Assembly: GCA_963920765.1 (NCBI GenBank) | Contig: OY987251.1 | Span: 11,163,219-11,227,218, forward strand | Direction of reading: 5' to 3' | Origin: Ulota crispa | Lineage: Eukaryota > Streptophyta > Bryopsida > Orthotrichales > Orthotrichaceae | DNA: 64,000 bases | Shown here: in pieces, positions 46,474 through 59,183 of the stretch | Layout: the number at the start of each line of letters is the position of its first letter | How positions within the stretch are numbered: the stretch's first letter is position 1 | Translations under genes and position numbers: made by a program | Notes under the pieces: model-generated | Told to the model about the DNA's origin: nothing | The model's input: only the letters and a program-made list of their open reading frames with translations | Databases searched by the model: none

Positions 46474-49400
46474 TCACCTCCCCTTCTAGCACTGAAATCC
46501 TTCAAGGAGTTTACGCTGTCGTTGCTCTTAATTTCAATAGATGTTGGCGATAAAATTCTTGGATCTTCAAAGATGCGTTAATTAAGTTTAAAGCTGGTTC
46601 CTCCGTACGTTCACTAATTGAAAATCTGAGCTAATAAACAAAATATTCAACTTGTCTTTTCCAAATTCTTGAATCTAACACATTTTCAACTTCATACTCT
46701 ATAATACCATCCATTTCAATGCAAAGCAGCGGGGATTAAACTCTTTCAAGAAAATTGGATTCCTTATAAGTTTCCAAAAAAGAAATATAAAATACTGGAT
46801 GTACCCTCATTGATCCCGGTAGTTGTAGTCGATATGCAATATCATTAATTTGTTTTTCAATAATAAATGGTCAAGTTCGGCAATAATCAAGTTTGTTGTT
46901 TGAACAAGTTGTTTTGATGTTAAGTCGTAGCAGCCACACTTTATCATCCGCTCGAAACTTTGGTTGCTCTTTTCTTCTCACACCGATAAATTCCTTATAA
47001 TGTACTTAAGCTTCTTCCAAATGAACTTGCATTGTTGTGTGTAACTTCCTCAGATATTTTGCTAGATTCTCTGCTGCATGACTTTTCCTCTTCCAAGTTG
47101 GTAGCATATCAATTTATGGATGAAAGCCATAGTTAGTATAAAATAGAGTTTCTTGAGTTGATATATGATTGTTGTTATTGTATGCAAACTCTGCAAGTGG
47201 CAATAAAGAAATTTAGTTGTCTTGTTGATAATTTATAGTGCACCTCAAATATTGCTCCAAAACTTAATTCACGCATTCAATTTGTCCATTGGTTTGAAGA
47301 AGAAATGATGATGAAAGCTTAATCTTTACTTACAAAATCTTGAATAATTACTGCCAAAATTTGAAGATGAATTGTAGTATTTTGTCCAACACAATATCTT
47401 TAGGTAATCCATAATAACGATAAATATTATCAATAAAAAGCTTAGCTGTTTTTTTTTTTAGTAATTGTCTTCTTGCATGGAATAAAATGTGTCACTTTTG
47501 AAAAGCGATCAATTATCACGCAAATAGAATCAAATTTAGTCGAAATTAATAAGCATGTAATAAAATCTATAGAAGCAGATGATCATGGTTGTTTCGGCAC
47601 TGATAAAGATTGTAAAGTCTATAAGGTCGATGTCGATGATTCTTTGAACGAGAATAAGTATCACAAAATAATATAAAATTTTTAATGTTCTTCCACATCT
47701 GAGGCCACCAAAAATCACGAGAAATTAATTCAAATATTTTGTTGAATCCAAAATGCTCAACGGCTGAAAGATCATAGCGTGCTTATATGATTTGAAGGCA
47801 ATGTGGTCCGTCTGAAATATAGAGGCATATTTCAAGGTACAGACATTTTCCTTCAATCTTGAATTTGCTAGAATCTTTCATGGACTTAATGAAGCATTGC
47901 TCGCTATTAAATACTAATGCATCTGTAGCTGAAGTTGGTTGGATTTGATCAAGGAAACTGGAATCAATTGGAAACAAGATTTGAACTGCTCGTAAACGAA
48001 GGCGTTCAGGCTTTAAATACGTTGTCCACTGTTAATCATATACTGTTTTTCTTTCTTTAGACATAATATTAGATTCTCTAGATAAAGCATTAGATAACTC
48101 TTGTAACTTTTCGGGTCAATATATAATATCAAAATCAAACCTGGATAGAAACATATTTAAACGTGCTTGTCGATGATTTAAAACACAAGTAGATATAAAT
48201 TACTTGAAGTTTTTGTGATTCATATATAATGTCATCTAATGTGCGACGCTTTTAAGTAAATGACGCTATTCTTAAAAAGAATCCACAATAGCAAGTAACT
48301 CGTTATTGTAGATTTTATAATTGATCTCCGCGACACTATATTTCTTTGAATGAAAAGCAACTGGATGAAGTTTTTTGTCTTCTCCATATTGTAATAACAC
48401 TGCGTCCAATGCAAAATCCAAAACATTTGTCTCCATAAAGAAAGATTTGGAAAAATCTAGATGAATCAATATCAGAGCTGTAATAAAAGCTTTCCTCAAT
48501 ATTTGAAATGTCTTATCTGATTTTTGAATCTACTCCAATTTATCCTTGCATGTAAGCCGTGTAAGTCGAGCTGCAATTTTCGAATAATTTTTGATAAAAA
48601 TTCGATAAAATTTGCAAAACTAAAGAAATATTGAATATTGCGTACCATTTTTGGAGTTGTTTAGTCTAATATAGCTTAAAGTTTTTTGGAATCCATAGAA
48701 ATGCCGTTGCTCGAAATAATATAATCAAAAAACTCTACTTCAGTAGTGTGAAAAATACAATTTTTAAATTTAGCATATAGTCCAGCATTGCAAAGCTTTT
48801 CAAGTACTAACTTCACATGTTTTCCATGTTAAACTATATCTTTAGAATATATTTGGATATTGTCCTGGTATCAAACAACAAAATTGTCTAGGAATTTTTC
48901 GGATATATCATTAATGAGATGTTAAAAGATAGCCGGTGCATTCGTAAGTTTCAAAGGCATGACGTTATATTCAAAATGGCCGTATCTTATTCAAAAAACT
49001 GTCTTCCGTACGTTACCTTCTTTGATTTGTACAAAATTATAAGTTCTTTTTAGATCAATTTTGGTATAAATCTTTACTTGTACGACATGATCCAGAAGTC
49101 TACTAATTAGAGGTAATGGATACCGATTCTTGATTATCACTTTGTTGAGCCCGCAATAATTCAGGCACATACGTAAAGATCCGTCTTTCTTTTTTACAAA
49201 TAGAATAGGTGTACCAACTGGAGGCTTAGAATATTAGATGAAGTTTTTTGCCAAATTTTTGTCAAGATATTCTTATAATGCAGATAACTCATTTTGCGAT
49301 AGATTGTATATAAAAACCAAAAGTTGGTTAAGCATCCTTTTGAAAGTTGATTGCACAATTATATGAACGATGCTTGGGCAATATGTCCGCATTTTTCTTC

Positions 49401-51296
49401 TCAAAGACATTTTGATATTCGTTATACTTCTTTGAAAGCAAAGTCATTGTAGTAGTTTGTTCAGATATTAGAATTGCATAAGCCACAAATATATTAGTGT
49501 TTTTAGCAGTTTTTATAAATGCTCGAGCTCCAAGAAATAAAAGTTTTGATATTTTTTGGCTGAAAGGGTCTTTTACTATAATCACTGGTGTATCTGTAGA
49601 AGTTTTTTTAAGTAAAAAGATTATATTACGATTTGCCCAATCAATTTGAAAATTAAATTTTTCAAGCCATGAAAGTCATAAAATCACAAGACTAGACGGA
49701 GAACAAATAACGTTGTAGACTACAGGACTATTAAATTTTTTTTGCTATTATTTGTAAAGGAATTGCATCATGGATAACATCGCCAGAAGATAAAAGTCAT
49801 CTATTAATAACTTCAACGTAAATGATTTTTTATTTTTGAACAATAGAAATTTTGTGACGTTTCACAAAATATTCATCAATAAAACAAGCTGAAGCTCCTG
49901 AATTAATTAAAACTTGTATTTTAATATTTTTTGAATCCAAACATATGGGTACAATAAAGCAAGGAGTAGAGTTTGCGGTTTAGTTCAGCACCTGTAGACA
50001 TTAATGATAGTTCTGAATCCAACCGCACGGTTTCCATTATGGCTGACTTTGTCGTTTTCTTGTTTTGTGCTCTGAAGTTGCGTCGTTTGTTGTTATTTTT
50101 AAGATAATTGCTAACTTTATATCCTTCTTTTTCGCAATCGAGACATAATTTTTTTTTGCGTCGACATTTTTTTTCTTGGTCCGTAAGAGGTTTGAATCGA
50201 ACCCCATCAATTTGCATATCTTCCGCTTCCATCCGTTTGCCAGGATTTGAAGTTGAAGAAGAGGCAGAGTAACTATTATACGGTTGCGGTGTTGTTTAGC
50301 CTTACTTATTTATTTGTCGTTTGAATAACTGATTGTCGCATTTGACAGCTTAACTAATAGCATCGTTCAATGTTGTAGGATCTGATAATATAAGTAATAA
50401 ATCTTTCATTTTGTCCCGTAAACCATAATAGAATTGACTTATCAAAGTTTATTCTTCCCAATTGATGTCGCATGCTAGTTCATGAAACTCAGAAACATAA
50501 ACTGATGCTAAACATCGTCCTTGTCGTAAGCTTCGGATTTTTATTATTACAGAACGTATTTTATCTTGTTCGCCAAATGCTTCTTTAAACGCGTCTAAAA
50601 ATGCTTCAAAATTGTTAAGTATTGGAGAGTTCTTCTCAAAAAGCAATGCAAACTAAAAAAACGCTTGTCTGAATAACAATATTCCCACCAGTCCAATATA
50701 AAATGCGTCTGTTAAATATTGTTAAGGTTGAAGAAGCGTAATAAGCCAAATTTAGTTGACAAAATCACAAAATTTGAAACGCGTATCGTCGAATTCATCT
50801 AAAAGGCTAACCTTGAATTCTTTGTTTTTTCTAGAATTTGAAGCTTGAAACATAAAACCTGAAAAATTATTGGCTTAAATAGTTGATGTAGGTGCAGCAA
50901 TAGGTCCTCGCTCCATAGCTTGTTGTAGTCTTGTTTTAAAGCCAGAAAGTCTTGTGTTGAGATCTTCGGTCTGTTTAAACATTTGTTGAAGCTCAATATT
51001 CATGAAAGTAATTGCAAACATAAATGCGTCAAGTATCAAATCGTTTACCACAATTTTATCTTCCGCCATAATGAACGTATACTATTCCAATAATATATTG
51101 AAAACAACTTGAGTGTGAACCTTGAAAAAAAAGAAAAAAATAAATTGTGTTAGCAGAGTACCATCAACTTAGAAGTAGGTAATCCACAATTCCTAAGACA
51201 TTTTGCAGTTGTTAAATGGAGGGATAATCCACGCTCTATGTGAAACCAGAAAGTTTTGATGATGTTTGAAGGCAGTCTCAACAAACTGTCAAGGAC

Positions 51297-51821
51297 GAAC
51301 TCAAAGATAAGAACAAAGTAATGAAAATGTAGAATCAAAACAAGAATTCAAAGGTGTATTTAGAACCAAGGCTAGAGAAGTATATATTTGATGATAGCAA
51401 TACAAGGCAAGAGTAAGACAAAAGGCTAAGACTTGGAGGCCAAAGACTAAAAACGCAAGATGAATTGTCGAAACTGAGGAATCTTTCAGTCTCTACTTCT
51501 ATATATACTCAAGGGTTGAGGCTTCAACCCTTCTAAAAGCTTCCAAGCTTCCAAGCTTCTAGAAGCTTTCAAGCTAAAAGCTCATAGTCATCTAGAAGCT
51601 TTTAAGCTTCTAAAAACTTTCAGTCTTTTAGAAGCTTCCAATCTTCTAGAAGCTTTTAACATTCTAGAAGCTTCCAAGACCTTTTATCTTTCTAAAGCTT
51701 TCTAGAACCTTCTAATCCTCTAGATCCTTCTAATCCTCTAGATCTTTCTAATTTTCTAGATTCTTCTAATCTTCTAAAGCCATTAAGAACCTCCTAGATC
51801 AATCTGTTCATATCCATGATA
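51297..51821 (-). repeat. 5' LTR of the chromovirus (right in the window)
   Basis: 525 bp, the promoter LTR for the minus-strand element. The TATA box is at about 51499-51508. It differs from the other LTR by scattered substitutions and small indels, indicating an old insertion. Confidence 0.85.
51662..51712 (-). promoter_or_regulatory. Heat-shock elements in the 5' LTR
   Basis: Perfect TTCnnGAAnnTTC sites at 51662-51674 and 51700-51712, in the same relative places as two of the three in the other LTR. Partial boxes extend from 51535 to 51780. About 155-205 bases upstream of the TATA box. Confidence 0.65.
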
Positions 51822-51834
51822 CAGAGTTAGTTAA

Positions 51835-52736
51835 CCCTTTAAGGACTACGCAATCATATTTTGGTTGTTGGGAGTGATTTTTGGCTTGTAGGTTGAAAGT
51901 GTTCAATGATTTAGAATTTGGTCTTAAAGTATGCATGTGATCGCAAGAATTTTGCATCCATCTAAAAAATAATGCAATCGAATATGTGAGTTGACAAATA
52001 ATGACGTTTATACGGCATGGTTTTAAATATATACATCATTTTTTGTCAAAGATGGATCAAAACAACAACATAATACGTCAAACATCTAAGAAGAATTTCA
52101 AATTTCAATTGCACAATTCTAAGAAAATTCAAATTGCTCAAAAAATACATTTGTATTGTTTTCCTATACGATAGTAGTATAATTGTAGTATTTGAAGATC
52201 TACTAAAATGGTGTTGTCATTTTGGCTTTAAAATATGACATGCAACATTTAAGGCCAATTCTTGATTATTTTCACCAATTGGATTTTCCAAAATAATTAT
52301 CAAATTTCTTGTACAACCATTTTATGATAGCAAAGGAAGTGGATTTTTTGACCATTTTTGTCCACTTAGCTACACCTTGTGATTGCTATTTTTGTCTATT
52401 TTGTGTGAAGCTAATCTTATTGGAAAGGTGGAAAACCCTGCTTTCTAGAAATGTAAGGCTTTTTTCAATCAAAGCCTCCATGACGCGTTAACATTCAAAA
52501 CCACAGAAGCATGAAACACTAAAGATTTTCTGCATATGGCTCACTCACTCATTATAGTGTTTCACTTCCAACGGTAGATCTAGCTAAAATTTTGGTGCTT
52601 TATAGTGAACAAGGTATACTTCCCATTCATACGGTTGGATTATTGAAATGGGTCCACATTTGAGTTAATTGCACATGTAAGCTTACAGCCCCTATTTTTA
52701 ATGAATTTTGTGAAAATGAGTGTGGTCCTTAAAGGG
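51835..52736. mobile_element. TTAA-flanked element, family C (902 bp, both TTAA intact)
   Basis: Ends CCCTTTAAGGACTACGC and the reverse complement of GTGTGGTCCTTAAAGGG, a 12-base inverted match, with TTAA at 51831-51834 and 52737-52740. It starts four bases after the chromovirus target duplication. No transposase frame; the internal sequence differs from families A and B. Confidence 0.65.
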
Positions 52737-54500
52737 TTAAGTATGTCATCAATTTTAATACAAAATTTGATATTGAGCTAGAAAGATCCTCCAACTGCTT
52801 TCAGTAAGGAACTATGCCAATTTTAATCCATACTGGGGGTGCAATAACAATGAATACTCTGAGGTCTAAAATAGCAAACATATGACATTAGAGGATTTTA
52901 ATAAGTGCAAAATGTTAGTTTGAGTCATTGGGTCGGTGTCCAAACAATTTTGGAGGAACTATTGAGGACAATTAGTACAGCTTTATGGAATGAGGAGGTT
53001 AGTGGAAGAGTTTCAAAAACATTCCAAATACACTTGCATCAACTAAAATTGGGTGCGTGGTTTGGTAGTGAGCCAAACACTGAGAATTGTATTAGGATTT
53101 CCATATAAAGTATTAGATGAAATTATTTTATTCAAATGGAAATAGCCGTTGGCGCTTGCTTACGCATTCATAGTTAGAATTTTATTAGGATTTTTGTATG
53201 TTAGATAGGATGCAAAGTAAAACTTTCATAAGTTTTCAAATGGTATCTATGTGATAATGTCACAAAGAGTGACGATGTGATTAAGACAGAGATTGAGATG
53301 TGATATTATAGAGGTCATTATGATTTTAGTAGTATGGTATCTTAGAGATTGATTATGTGATATTACAAAGGTCACTATAATTTTAGTAGTACAATAGAAA
53401 ATTACATACATGGACATTATGATTTCTATAAAACACATACAAATGTACAATCTTATGGCATCCCTAGAAATTTTTATGAATCTATAAACAAGTTAAGACA
53501 TAAAATCACAAAAAAATAAAAATATATACATACATTTTTTTTTAAACTACAAACAAAAATACACCTACAGTATTGTGACTATCATTTGGCTATCCTTTAA
53601 AGGATTAAATATGTGTCCTAGACAATTGATTTACAATGACCACAAATATCCGAAATAGTTGTAACTAAATCATTATATAGTTGTTTAGGACATTTGCAAT
53701 TGTTGCATTTAGGACACATTTTTCTTCTAGTATTTATTCACACCTTATTGTTGATTGCCAACAACTCTTCAATTGTTGCTCACATTGGTGCTTGAGCTTC
53801 CACTCTATTTCATTCCATTGCTCATGAAACAAACCTTTTTTGAGCACTAACAAAATGAAGGAAGGTCTAGGATGTTTATTAGAGTTGATATATACCAAAA
53901 AAACCGGTCCTAAATGATTGATTCACAATAATTATAAATGTCCATAATAATTGTTGAATGCTTTAGTTACAATTGTTGTAAATATTTACACTTGTTCTAA
54001 ACTAGTTGTTTAGGAAATGTTTTCTACAAGTGGTAAAATAAAATTTGTATACTAGCAAACAAATTTTTTGTTATCATTTTAATGTGATAGAAGAAATAAG
54101 TGGAGGAGAAGGTATCCTTATTGCTGAAGAAATTTTAAATGTTTTGATGTTCATTGTGTGTTGCCATTAATTATGTACAAAAGTCACATGGATGGCATTT
54201 TTATCTAAATTGGATGCATGATATAAGATTGGAAATTTTTGAAACAATATATAAATGGTATACTACAAGCCACATTTGCAACAACTGTAATCGATGTAAC
54301 ATGTGACTTTACAATAGTGACCTTCCCCTCAAGTCAGATTCGGTTAATAGATCCAATATCTTTGTTTTTCATTCAAGGTCACCCTATTTGCTAATTATTC
54401 TTTTACCAATTAATAACTCTTCCATGCACTATAATTGATTCATTGTTTGTTTATCTTGGATTTTCTCAATATTGGCAAGACGTATATGGAAGTCCCACCC
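52737..54500. other. AT-rich intergenic DNA
   Basis: No gene recognised. A short direct repeat (GATTTTAGTAGTA and TAATTTTAGTAGTAC, with AGGTCAC/TTATG context) lies at 53300-53400. A block around 53610-54010 mentions GTCCTAAA/GATTGATTCACAATA twice, suggesting a decayed repeat. Confidence 0.3.
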
Positions 54501-54504
54501 TTAA

Positions 54505-55223
54505 CTCCTAAAGCACCAACTATCCCCTCAGATGATAAATGGGATTTCGGGCATGTACTTACAACTACATTACTTTGGATGATTTTCTGAAATTTTTATG
54601 GAAGATGGGGAATTCAAAGATCTACATGGGCATCTAATTTTTTCTTCATTTTGACATCTATTGAAGAAGTTAAAATGAATTTGTGGAAAAAGGTTCAGAT
54701 TGGGCAACCCAAAAATTTCTTTAAAAATTGCATTAAAAAAAATAAAAATGCAAAATAGGTTCTTTAGACTTACATCTAGGTAGGGAGCTTTGAATCATTC
54801 AATTTTCATTGATGAAATGAAAGTTATGAGAAGTTTTTGTTTGTAGGTAGGTGTGATTTTGAAAGAAACTAGACCTACCTGCAAACAAAAACTTCTAATA
54901 ACTTTCATTTCATCAATGAAAATTGAATGATTCAAAGCTCTTCACCTATATATAAGTCTAAAGAACCTATTTCATATTTTTGTTTTTTTTAAATGCATTT
55001 TTTGAAGAAATTTTTGGACTTTTCAATTTGGACATTTTTCCATAAACTCATTTTTAACTTCTTCAATAGATGTCAAAATGAAGAAAAAAACTAGATGCCC
55101 ATGTAAGTATTTAAGTTCCCCATCTTCCATAAAAATTTCAAATAATCATACAAAGTAGTTTAGTTGTAAGTACATGTCCAAAATCCCATTTGTCATCCAA
55201 GGGGACAGTTGGTCCTTTAGGGA
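54505..55223. mobile_element. Near-perfect foldback derivative of family A (719 bp)
   Basis: The left arm (54505-about 54860) and right arm (about 54870-55223) are reverse complements over about 350 bases with scattered mismatches; TAGGTAGGTGTGATTTTGAA marks the centre. Both arms come from the same end of family A (ACCAACTRTCCCC, GGGCATGTACTTACAACTA). Flanks are TTAA (54501-54504) and TTTA (55224-55227). Confidence 0.8.
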
Positions 55224-56072
55224 TTTAGTGAGTAGTGTACGGAACAATAGGAATAACAACCTTTTTAAGGGAGTTTTGAAGCTTAGTAGATTTCTCATTA
55301 GACAATCTCCTTTTCTATTTGCTCTCATTTTTGCAAAAGAAAAATCTTCTTCTTTCAGAATGGATTTTCAAGATTTATTTTTGGATCATTTTCCTTAATT
55401 ATTTTACTAGAAAGAGCCCATGCTAACACTTTTTTTGCAATATATTTATTACATTAAGTTTTTTGAAATTTTTTGTGAAAAAAAACTCTGTTTTGAGAGA
55501 GAAAGTTTTGATTCCACTAGAAGAAACTTGTGATTTTTTAGGACGTCCACTTGAATTATGTTACAATAGCTATTAAAACTAACATCTTGATGTCATTGTT
55601 AAAATAGAAACAAGTAGACATCCAATAAAATCCGTTATAAAAAACACGGGTTTCTTCGAGAATTCCCTCTCTTTCAAAAACGCAAGGAGGATAATATTGT
55701 GTTTTCCCTTGAGCTTTTTAAGTCTTGTTGTGAATATGCCCCACATTTGTCAACATTATAGGATTTTGTGCATTCATTTGTACATTCTCTAATGTTAATT
55801 ACTACTATTCTAAGAGTGTACTTTCATGCTAATCCACAACAATAAAACTCATAAACAGAATTTAAAAGCAACAAACAAACTTGCAATGTAAGATGATTTG
55901 TTGTTTTTAAATTTTCCCATTCCATGGCTAGCACAAAAGTTGGTCCTAAGAACATCTATGCCCTTATGCGCAAAAAGGTTGACACTTGCCATATTCAAAT
56001 GATAAATATTTAAAGTCAATCTATATACTCTCATGTCATTCAATCCCAATGTGTCAAAGCAATGACCCTTAA
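55224..56072. other. AT-rich intergenic DNA between two TTAA elements
   Basis: No gene and no clear terminal repeats seen. Confidence 0.3.
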
Positions 56073-57002
56073 TCCCTAAAAAACCAAGCCCTTTTTTCTG
56101 CTAAAATCATTAAAATCTGCCACTTTTAAGAGGTTTAGAAAAAGGAGATTTTATGTTTTGTTTTTGGGAAATCCAACCATAGGATCTTGCCCCAAATTAG
56201 AAGAGGTACTTGTGGGAAAAAAATCAGCTCATTCCAAATGGAGAGGAGTGAGATATTTACATCTAAAGTGAAAAAAAAAAGATTTTTTCCATTCTGCCTA
56301 AAAATTTCAAAAGCCTTTGATTACTCTTATAACAAAAAAACTGCTCTACCCAAGGTTGCACTTTATTTTTTACATGTAGGAGATTAAATTAGGAATGTGT
56401 GGGAGAATTTTCAAATCAATTGGAACTATACAACACAAGGGAAAAATCAATAAGTAAGAAGAAATAGAAAATGAGTTAAAACAGTAAATTGTTAAAAATT
56501 TAATTATGGAAATGAAAAATGCTAATCCCAACAATGATAATGTTGCAATAAACAATCTACATCCTTTGGTTTTTTTTTTTTTTTTCCAAAATGTTGAAAA
56601 TTGAGTAAAATAAAGGACTTCAAAATTTATTTTAGAGTAGAGATTCCATAACTGCCTACAAACTAAAACATCCCATAACTTTCATCTCATCAATTGAAGT
56701 TGAATGATTCAAAGCTTCTCACCTATATAAAAATCTAAAGAACCAATTTCAAAATTTTTATTTTTATTTTTTTAAATTTAAAGAATTTTTTGGGCTGCCC
56801 AGAATGAAACCTCCCCAAATTTTCATAAATTCATGCATAACTTCTTCATCAAATATCGGAATGAAGAAAAATTAGATGCCCACGTAGATCTTTGAATTCC
56901 CCACCTTCAATAAAAGTTTCAAAAAATCGCATAAAGTAGTTTAGCCATAGATACATGCCCAGAGTCCAACTTGTCCATAAAGGGACAACAATCCTTTAGG
57001 GG
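56073..57002 (+). mobile_element. TTAA-flanked element, family A copy 4 (930 bp)
   Basis: It begins TCCCTAAAAAACCAAGCCC after TTAA (56069-56072) and ends GGACAACAATCCTTTAGGGG before CTAA (57003-57006). Contains the family blocks at 56540-56650. Same orientation as the 42-44 kb copies. Confidence 0.65.
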
Positions 57003-57502
57003 CTAAAACATTATTCATTCAAAATTTAGTGCACTTTATCTTGAATAAGTATTGGTGATTGACCAACTGACTATTTATGGGACACTTGCAGTGAACCCCG
57101 GGTGGAAAACAAGAATTTTGAGGACTCTTCAAGTAATACATAAACTTTCTGGAAGTCAAATTTGACAATTAAGGGTGTGAATGCTCTAAGAAAGATGAAA
57201 TAAGACAAATAGTAGAATGAAAGTAGAAAATTGAAGGAAAATGAAGAGTTGATTTGCACCAAAGAGAAAAATTGAACGGGGGTGTGCTTTTGGAACCGTT
57301 ACTAGTCCCACAACCGAAACTTCTACCCAATAACCCAAATTGGCTTGCTCACGAAGCTGACCCACCGGTTTCCTGTTCCTTGCCCGGAATGAAATAATTC
57401 CTGTAGCAGCCGCATGCATTGCTGAGATTCTCCGGCCCCACAACCTCCTTAGGCCCCACAACCTCCTTAGGCCCCATAAACCCTCTAGGCCCACACAAAC
57501 CC

Positions 57503-57925
57503 CTAAGGTAGTACGCTCAAAAACCGCCCATCTAAGGGCTCATCCCTCTTTTGCATGGTCTTTCGTGAATGGAAGGATTTTTAGTTCATTTTTCAGACAA
57601 AGAGAAATAGATGCTAAATGTAACACAAGTCGTTTCATAATTTTTGAAGTATTTTTGAGTTACTTACAAATTCTCAAAGTGCATGTGTCATAGGTACCTA
57701 TTATTAACCTTAGGCCTTTCAAGAACCGTTCACTTACAAGTTGTGAAGAGATTTGAGGAAGCAAGGAGAATGATTGGCTCTTGCAATTAAAAACATCTTT
57801 TCTTGCATGCACTCAATGAGTTGCAAGAAGTCAATTTAAGAACCACTAGTGCACCATTTCACAACAAGCTATTGGATGGTTCAAAATGAGCAAACAGTTT
57901 TTGAGCATACTACCTTAAACTAGTG
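57503..57925. repeat. Possible inverted-repeat element (about 420 bp)
   Basis: CTAAGGTAGTACGCTCAAAA at 57506 pairs with TTTTTGAGCATACTACCTTA ending near 57917. Preceded by three short CCCCACAACCTCCTTAGG-type repeats (57430-57500). Non-coding. Confidence 0.4.
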
Positions 57926-58119
57926 GAATGGGGAAAAAAATTAGTTGCATTTTGAAATTGTGGCCAAATTATTGGTTAGATTTCACTAAAAACTCTAAAT
58001 TTAGGATGTTACAGTGTAAAATTTGAAAATATCCTATGCAGCCCTGCAAAAAAAAACTGGTGGAATACGGAAAATGCTAGGTTTTAACTCATGAAGTCAA
58101 AAAAATCCCAAAAGTTGCC

Positions 58120-58245
58120 CCTAAACCCCCCTAGCCCCCCCCCAAACCCCCCCTAGCCCCCCCTAATCCCCCCGTAGCCCCCCCTAAACCCCCCCTAGCC
58201 CCCCCCTAAACCCCCCCTAGCCCCCCCTAAACCCCCAAGGCCCCA
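58120..58245. repeat. C-rich repeat tract (G-quadruplex/i-motif prone)
   Basis: Runs of five to nine C separated by TAG, AAA, TAA or GTAG (for example CCCCCCTAGCCCCCCC) over about 125 bases. The minus strand therefore has many G6-G7 runs with 3-4 base spacers. It partly resembles degenerate plant telomere repeats (CCCTAAA), but the C runs are longer. Confidence 0.8.
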
Positions 58246-59183
58246 CAAATCCCATAGGCCCTACTAGTGATTTTTTTTGGGCAATTTAAGGCCCAATTGC
58301 CTCAAAAATAAAAGGCTAGCTTCAAGCCTATAGGGAAAAAAGGGTGAAGTTTTTTCAAAAAATGTCAAATTGCAATAATGAAAACTGTGTTGCAGCCTAG
58401 GCTTTCATATAATCTTTATCAAATTGAAAATTGATGCCCATCATTTTAAAATTATCCGAGCATTTTAAACTTTTTGAGGTGTTGCCTAATCCAATTCAAT
58501 ACAATACTTAAGTAATGACAATGGTTATAAGGATATTTTCAAAAAATGATCAATGAATATTTTTTACCTACAAAAAATCCCATGATGCTCCAAAAATTCA
58601 TGAGTTGAGACCACCTTCAACTCCAACCAAAATAGGGACGGAGCCAGCAAGCTACAAACCATTTTCAAAAAATGCCACCCAAGCGTTGGTGAGAAAACCA
58701 AAAAAACGCCCTGGGCCCTACTGCCCTACAAAGCCCCCACCTCCCCCTCTGACCCTCAGCCGACATACAGTATTGTTGACTCATGAGTCCTGAATTCCTG
58801 ATAGCCTCTGGACGCTGACGTCCCAAAAGAACCCTTAAAACCAATAAAAAATAACAAAAAATATGAATCGACCAATAAGGGTGGCCCCTTCGAGAGGGAT
58901 GAATAATTATAGCGAAATACCTTGAGCCATTAATCATCCAATCTGACAGACTGACTACTGGATCAGTGGATCCTACTTGAGAGTTTAGTAATAAAAGCTA
59001 CAGTTGTAAGTTATGGGGTTGCAGGTTCCTGGATGGTCGTTTCACTGGGTTTCCTTGCTCCTCAAGCCAAGATTTGAAAATGATTTTTTAAATAATACAC
59101 AAAAATAGGGGTTCTGTTAATATTAGCAAAAGCCTAAAAGCATCCAGTATATAGCTATTTTGTTTCAGGACCTGTTTACACTA
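58246..59183. other. Intergenic DNA with no recognised gene
   Basis: GC-richer at 58600-58800, where overlapping open frames on both strands have no family resemblance. Confidence 0.3.

Larger units (their letters stand above)
45941..51821 (-). mobile_element. Ty3/gypsy chromovirus (LTR retrotransposon), decayed, reverse orientation
   Basis: The LTRs lie at 45941..46473 and 51297..51821, and the flanks CAGAA (45936-45940) and CAGAG (51822-51826) are a 5-bp target duplication with one change. A polypurine tract (AGAAGGGGAGGTGA on the minus strand) sits against the 3' LTR. Minus-strand order: gag (about 51069-49920) with a degenerate zinc knuckle (CLDCEKEGYKVSNY) near 50130; protease/linker (49900-49500); reverse transcriptase (49400-48600, [12 protein letters not shown] near 49190); RNase H (48500-48272, HPVAFHSKKYSVAEINY); integrase (47900-47000, CVIIDRFSKVTHFI near 47490); GPY-type module and chromodomain (46870-46550, EYEVENVLDSR). 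Many frameshifts and stops; the reverse transcriptase active-site pair reads Asp-Asn after a stop at 48871-48873, so this copy is inactive. A primer-binding site was not identified. Confidence 0.88.

Noticed and set aside
58120..58245. Interstitial telomere
   Set aside because: Telomere-like TAAA spacers occur, but the C runs are twice too long and the unit is irregular; better described as a C-rich tract.
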